Source: Bacteroidota bacterium (GTDB taxonomy: Bacteria > Bacteroidota > Bacteroidia > Bacteroidales > Prolixibacteraceae). Taken from it: a stretch of DNA of 6,934 nt. Numbering within the stretch: position 1 is the stretch's first letter; each line of letters begins with the position of its first letter. Positions 5,218 through 6,934 of the stretch are shown here, piece by piece. Both the position numbers and the translations under genes were made by a program. The stretch is from contig JAUYTA010000123.1 in NCBI GenBank assembly GCA_030695265.1, positions 1 through 6,934 on the forward strand, in the 5' to 3' direction. The notes beneath the pieces are model-generated. The model was not told where the DNA came from. It saw only the letters and a list, made by a program, of their open reading frames with translations, and ran no database searches.

Positions 5218-5916
5218 ATGCAATTCGAATCAGGTCATATCTATCATATCTACAATCAAGGCAACAATCGCCAAAAGATATTTCATGATCGTGAGAACTA
5301 CCTCTTTTTTCTCCGGAAAATCAGAACACACATACTTCCCTTTGCTGATATTTTAGCCTGGTGTTTAATGCCCAATCACTTTCATTTGATGGTGTATGTA
5401 AATCATACTGAAGTTGATGAGCAATTGATGAGCCGTTTTCCGGGTGCGTCTAGAGTTATTAATCCGGGCCCGACTCTAAGTCGGACTCGGATTAGTGATC
5501 CTGAAATTCCAGAAGCAATTCCGGGCGCGACTCAAAGTCGCACTCGGAATCTCATCAGCTTCAACAAGTCGATTGGCATTATGCTCGCGTCTTATACAAG
5601 GGCAATAAATAAACAATTCAATTGGAGCGGATCTCTTTTCCGATCCGAAACGAAAGCTGTTTGCCTGACTGAAGTTAACGGAATTTCTCCGGGCTGGATA
5701 ACCACTATGGGAATTACACAAATTACAGTTCACGACCCTGATTTGGATTATCCGAATGTCTGTTTTAATTATATCCTGAATAATCCGGTAAAAGATAAAC
5801 TGGTTTCAAAACCTGAAGATTGGGAATTTTCGTCGTTTTCAGATTCCATTGGAAACAGAAACGGAAGTTTGATAAACAAAAGCCGAATTGAGGAATTTGG
5901 ACTTCGAATATTATAG
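5218..5916 (+). CDS. REP-associated tyrosine transposase (RAYT, TnpA_REP / Y1 HUH family)
   Basis: This 232-residue single-strand DNA nuclease of the Y1 HUH family should cut and rejoin at REP hairpins through a 5'-phosphotyrosine intermediate. The N-terminus HIYHIYNQGNNRQKIFHDRENY (7-28, shown here by its ends) and LAWCLMPNHFHLMVYV (46-61) carry the metal-binding HUH motif H54-F-H56. The likely catalytic tyrosine is Y126 in ASYTRAINKQFNWSGSLFRS (124-143). The C-terminal VCFNYILNNPVKDKLVSKPE (181-200) and DWEFSSF (201-207) are typical of Bacteroidota members. Residues 74-111 do not belong to the fold: they are translations of REP palindromes inserted in frame (82-92 from R3, 101-111 from R4, and an eroded FPGASRV at 74-80). 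They lie between the HUH strand and the tyrosine helix. The frame is intact and all catalytic residues remain, so the enzyme may be active. The ATG lies in an A-rich leader 30 bases after R2; the likely promoter is 4986-5016. Confidence 0.88.
   Translation: MQFESGHIYHIYNQGNNRQKIFHDRENYLFFLRKIRTHILPFADILAWCLMPNHFHLMVYVNHTEVDEQLMSRFPGASRVINPGPTLSRTRISDPEIPEAIPGATQSRTRNLISFNKSIGIMLASYTRAINKQFNWSGSLFRSETKAVCLTEVNGISPGWITTMGITQITVHDPDLDYPNVCFNYILNNPVKDKLVSKPEDWEFSSFSDSIGNRNGSLINKSRIEEFGLRIL
5461..5493 (-). repeat. REP-like palindrome R3, inside the RAYT coding sequence
   Basis: The 33-base plan on the plus strand is AATCCG-GGC-CCGACTC-T-AAGTCGG-ACT-CGGATT, the inverse orientation of R1. The outer stem AATCCG/CGGATT is perfectly paired yet different from the other copies, another compensatory change. 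It starts exactly on codon 82 and is read as NPGPTLSRTRI. Confidence 0.85.
5518..5550 (-). repeat. REP-like palindrome R4, inside the RAYT coding sequence
   Basis: The 33-base plan on the plus strand is ATTCCG-GGC-GCGACTC-A-AAGTCGC-ACT-CGGAAT, in the same orientation as R3. The inner stem is the GCGACT/AGTCGC variant where R3 has CCGACT/AGTCGG. It starts exactly on codon 101 and is read as IPGATQSRTRN, eight codons after R3. Confidence 0.85.
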
Positions 5917-5932
5917 AAGTTCGAGTAGTAAA

Positions 5933-5965
5933 AGTCCGAGTCCGACTTCGAGTCGGGCCCGGACT
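5933..5965 (+). repeat. REP-like palindrome R5, downstream of RAYT
   Basis: The plan is AGTCCG-AGT-CCGACTT-C-GAGTCGG-GCC-CGGACT, 33 bases, forward like R1, with the AGTCCG/CGGACT outer stem of R2. It starts 17 bases after the RAYT stop codon. Confidence 0.85.
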
Positions 5966-5973
5966 TGATCTTA

Positions 5974-6006
5974 ATTCCGGGCGCGACATAGAGTGGCACT
6001 CGGAAT
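5974..6006 (-). repeat. REP-like palindrome R6, downstream of RAYT
   Basis: The plan on the plus strand is ATTCCG-GGC-GCGACAT-A-GAGTGGC-ACT-CGGAAT, inverse to R5 and 8 bases away, so R5 and R6 form a head-on pair. The inner stem is eroded by mismatches, while the outer stem and internal loop are intact. Confidence 0.8.
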
Positions 6007-6038
6007 TGCACCTTGACTTAATTTTTTCACTAAAAATT

Positions 6039-6075
6039 AAGCTGCCGGCCAGAAGACGCACCAGGCCGACAGCTT
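6039..6075 (-). repeat. Hairpin repeat H2 (GACGCACCA-loop family), likely terminator of the M56 gene
   Basis: A 12-bp stem with one mismatch, AAGCTGCCGGCC/GGCCGACAGCTT (6039-6050 with 6064-6075), holds a 13-base loop with AGACGCACCA as in H1, in the same orientation. On the minus strand the hairpin is followed by AATTTTTA and lies 25 bases after the M56 stop codon, so it can terminate that gene. The conserved loop is not needed for a terminator. Confidence 0.7.
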
Positions 6076-6100
6076 ATCTAATTTAACTAACAGAACTTTT

Positions 6101-6934
6101 CTAATTCGTTTGGCTTACCTTTGCTTTATTCATGAACATCCAGTCATGATAAACACTCACATTTTCATTCCCCCTAACGGCTGGAATCCATTCAGGAATT
6201 TCTGCTAAGACTTTCTCAAAAGCCGCATTGATTTCCGGATAATCGCACTCTTTGGATAAACGGGCATCCCTGACTTTGCCATTTTTATCTGTAATGAAAC
6301 TAATCATTACAGAATAGTTCAATTCCTTACTTTTTCCTCCGGTAAGCTTTACTATTTGTGGGTTTATCCAGTTACTCCAATTGCCTTGTGAAAACTTCGC
6401 TGATTTAGAAACATCACCTGCAAAATATACAGTTTCATCAGAATTTAAAGTTGACAGGGTAATGTGATAAACTTTTGCGTCTCTCAACTTTCCGCGAATC
6501 TCATCAATACGGTTGTATGGAATTGATTCATCAATCCGAAGGTGAATCCAATCATTGCTGGCTTTCCCCCATTCTTTTCCTTTATTGACGATTTCTTCAA
6601 GCGTACACAGTTTGTTGTCAATGTAATTGCCGTCTTTTCTGATTTCAATTAACCGACCTGACTGCGAACTTTGGGTTTCAGGAGCAGCTTTGGGCGTTTC
6701 AATAATTCTTTCAGGTACGTTTTCTTTTGCGGACACTTTTTCGCTCCTGTTGCCGAATGCCATCAGCAGCAGAGCAAGCAATGGGAGAAAGGTCGCCACC
6801 TTCCAACGCCATGCTTTACTGGTTTTTTGTTTGTTCATCATGATAATTCTTTTTTTAATTTGACAATGATTAAAACTGTTTGCAAGTGCGAACCGCCTTG
6901 GCCCGACTCCTTTTTGAATAACGAGTAATTGATA
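6101..6934 (-). CDS. M56/BlaR1-type membrane protein, C-terminal part with ExbD-like and TonB-like domains; gene runs off the window
   Basis: The frame is open from the window edge to TAG at 6101, giving 277 residues without a start. An ATG at 6841 could be mistaken for the start, but the 31 codons before it are clearly part of the protein. ANSFNHCQIKKRIIMMNK (18-35) is the segment with which M56/BlaR1-type metallopeptidases of this phylum end their protease domain, just before a transmembrane helix (VATFLPLLALLLMAFG, 46-61). The zinc HExxH site would lie outside the window. After a Pro/Glu-rich linker, residues about 95-164 resemble the ExbD/TolR periplasmic fold (LIEIRKDGNYIDNKL, then WIHLRIDESIPYNRIDEI). 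Residues about 204-269 resemble a TonB C-terminal domain (VMISFITDKNGKVRDARL, then IPEWIPAVRG). Relatives usually pair with a BlaI-type repressor and sense envelope stress, but the signal here is unknown. Downstream lies the broken TlpA gene, which may once have been in the same operon. Confidence 0.8.
   Translation of the reverse strand, partial: YQLLVIQKGVGPRRFALANSFNHCQIKKRIIMMNKQKTSKAWRWKVATFLPLLALLLMAFGNRSEKVSAKENVPERIIETPKAAPETQSSQSGRLIEIRKDGNYIDNKLCTLEEIVNKGKEWGKASNDWIHLRIDESIPYNRIDEIRGKLRDAKVYHITLSTLNSDETVYFAGDVSKSAKFSQGNWSNWINPQIVKLTGGKSKELNYSVMISFITDKNGKVRDARLSKECDYPEINAAFEKVLAEIPEWIPAVRGNENVSVYHDWMFMNKAKVSQTN

Larger units (their letters stand above)
5109..6006 (+). mobile_element. 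REPtron: RAYT gene with flanking and internal REP palindromes
   Basis: The unit runs R1-R2-RAYT gene-R5-R6, with R3 and R4 inside the gene. In such systems the RAYT enzyme is thought to bind and nick its cognate REP hairpins and spread them through the genome; the genes themselves are usually single-copy and vertically kept. Here the unit sits beside a truncated TlpA gene and is bracketed by hairpins H1 and H2, so the inserted segment may extend from about 4953 to 6080. No target-site duplication could be identified by eye. Confidence 0.75.

Noticed and set aside
5109..6006. Repeats considered as a CRISPR array.
   Set aside because: The repeats are palindromic, alternate in orientation, have irregular short spacers and lie within and around a transposase gene; no cas genes are present.
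5476..6061. Minus-strand frames of 80-98 codons overlapping the RAYT gene and the downstream REPs.
   Set aside because: They are created by the low-stop-codon REP sequence on the reverse strand; the RAYT frame with HUH and tyrosine motifs is the real one.
6860..6874. TTGACA-like sequence as a plus-strand promoter near the right end.
   Set aside because: It lies inside the M56 coding sequence, the phylum does not use TTGACA-type -35 boxes, and no TAnnTTTG box follows at the right distance.

Overview
The window looks like a chromosomal segment from a member of the Bacteroidota. Three perfect matches to the promoter form of that phylum (TTTG, 19 bases, TAnnTTTG, or its TAnnTTTG half) lie in the right places. 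The gene families also fit: a Bacteroidota-style Lon, a cysteine-free type B ribosomal protein L31, a TlpA-type thioredoxin remnant and an M56/BlaR1-type sensor with a TonB-like tail. Leaders are A-rich with weak Shine-Dalgarno sequences. Except for one transposase-like gene, every gene is on the minus strand, so the text below follows transcription from right to left where that helps.

Right end (6101-6934): the C-terminal part of an M56/BlaR1-type membrane protein. It enters from beyond the window and carries ExbD-like and TonB-like periplasmic domains. Next is an inserted region (about 4953-6080) holding the only plus-strand gene, a RAYT (REP-associated tyrosine transposase). Two copies of a 33-base imperfect palindrome precede the gene, two follow it, and two (plus an eroded third) lie inside its coding sequence, in the same codon phase. 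A second kind of hairpin, with a conserved GACGCACCA loop, brackets the whole cassette. The left edge of the insert abuts a TlpA-like thioredoxin gene that has lost its N-terminal part and its active site.

Middle (3785-4734): a compact Xre-RES type toxin-antitoxin operon. The antitoxin gene comes first and overlaps the toxin start by one base (TGATG). A long inverted repeat around the promoter -7 box precedes it, and a UUCG-capped terminator follows it.

Left half: two tandem paralogues (2571-3734 and 1324-2493), about half identical, from a GNAT-fold family that I associate with YghO and bacterial ceramide-synthase-like proteins. Then comes the gene for ribosomal protein L31 type B, with its own perfect promoter and terminator. 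Last is the N-terminal third of the Lon protease gene, which runs out of the window at base 1. The left genes are housekeeping or lipid-related. The stretch 4722-6080 is the accessory, rearranged part and the most interesting: a RAYT whose own REP sequences have colonised its coding region as 11-codon cassettes.
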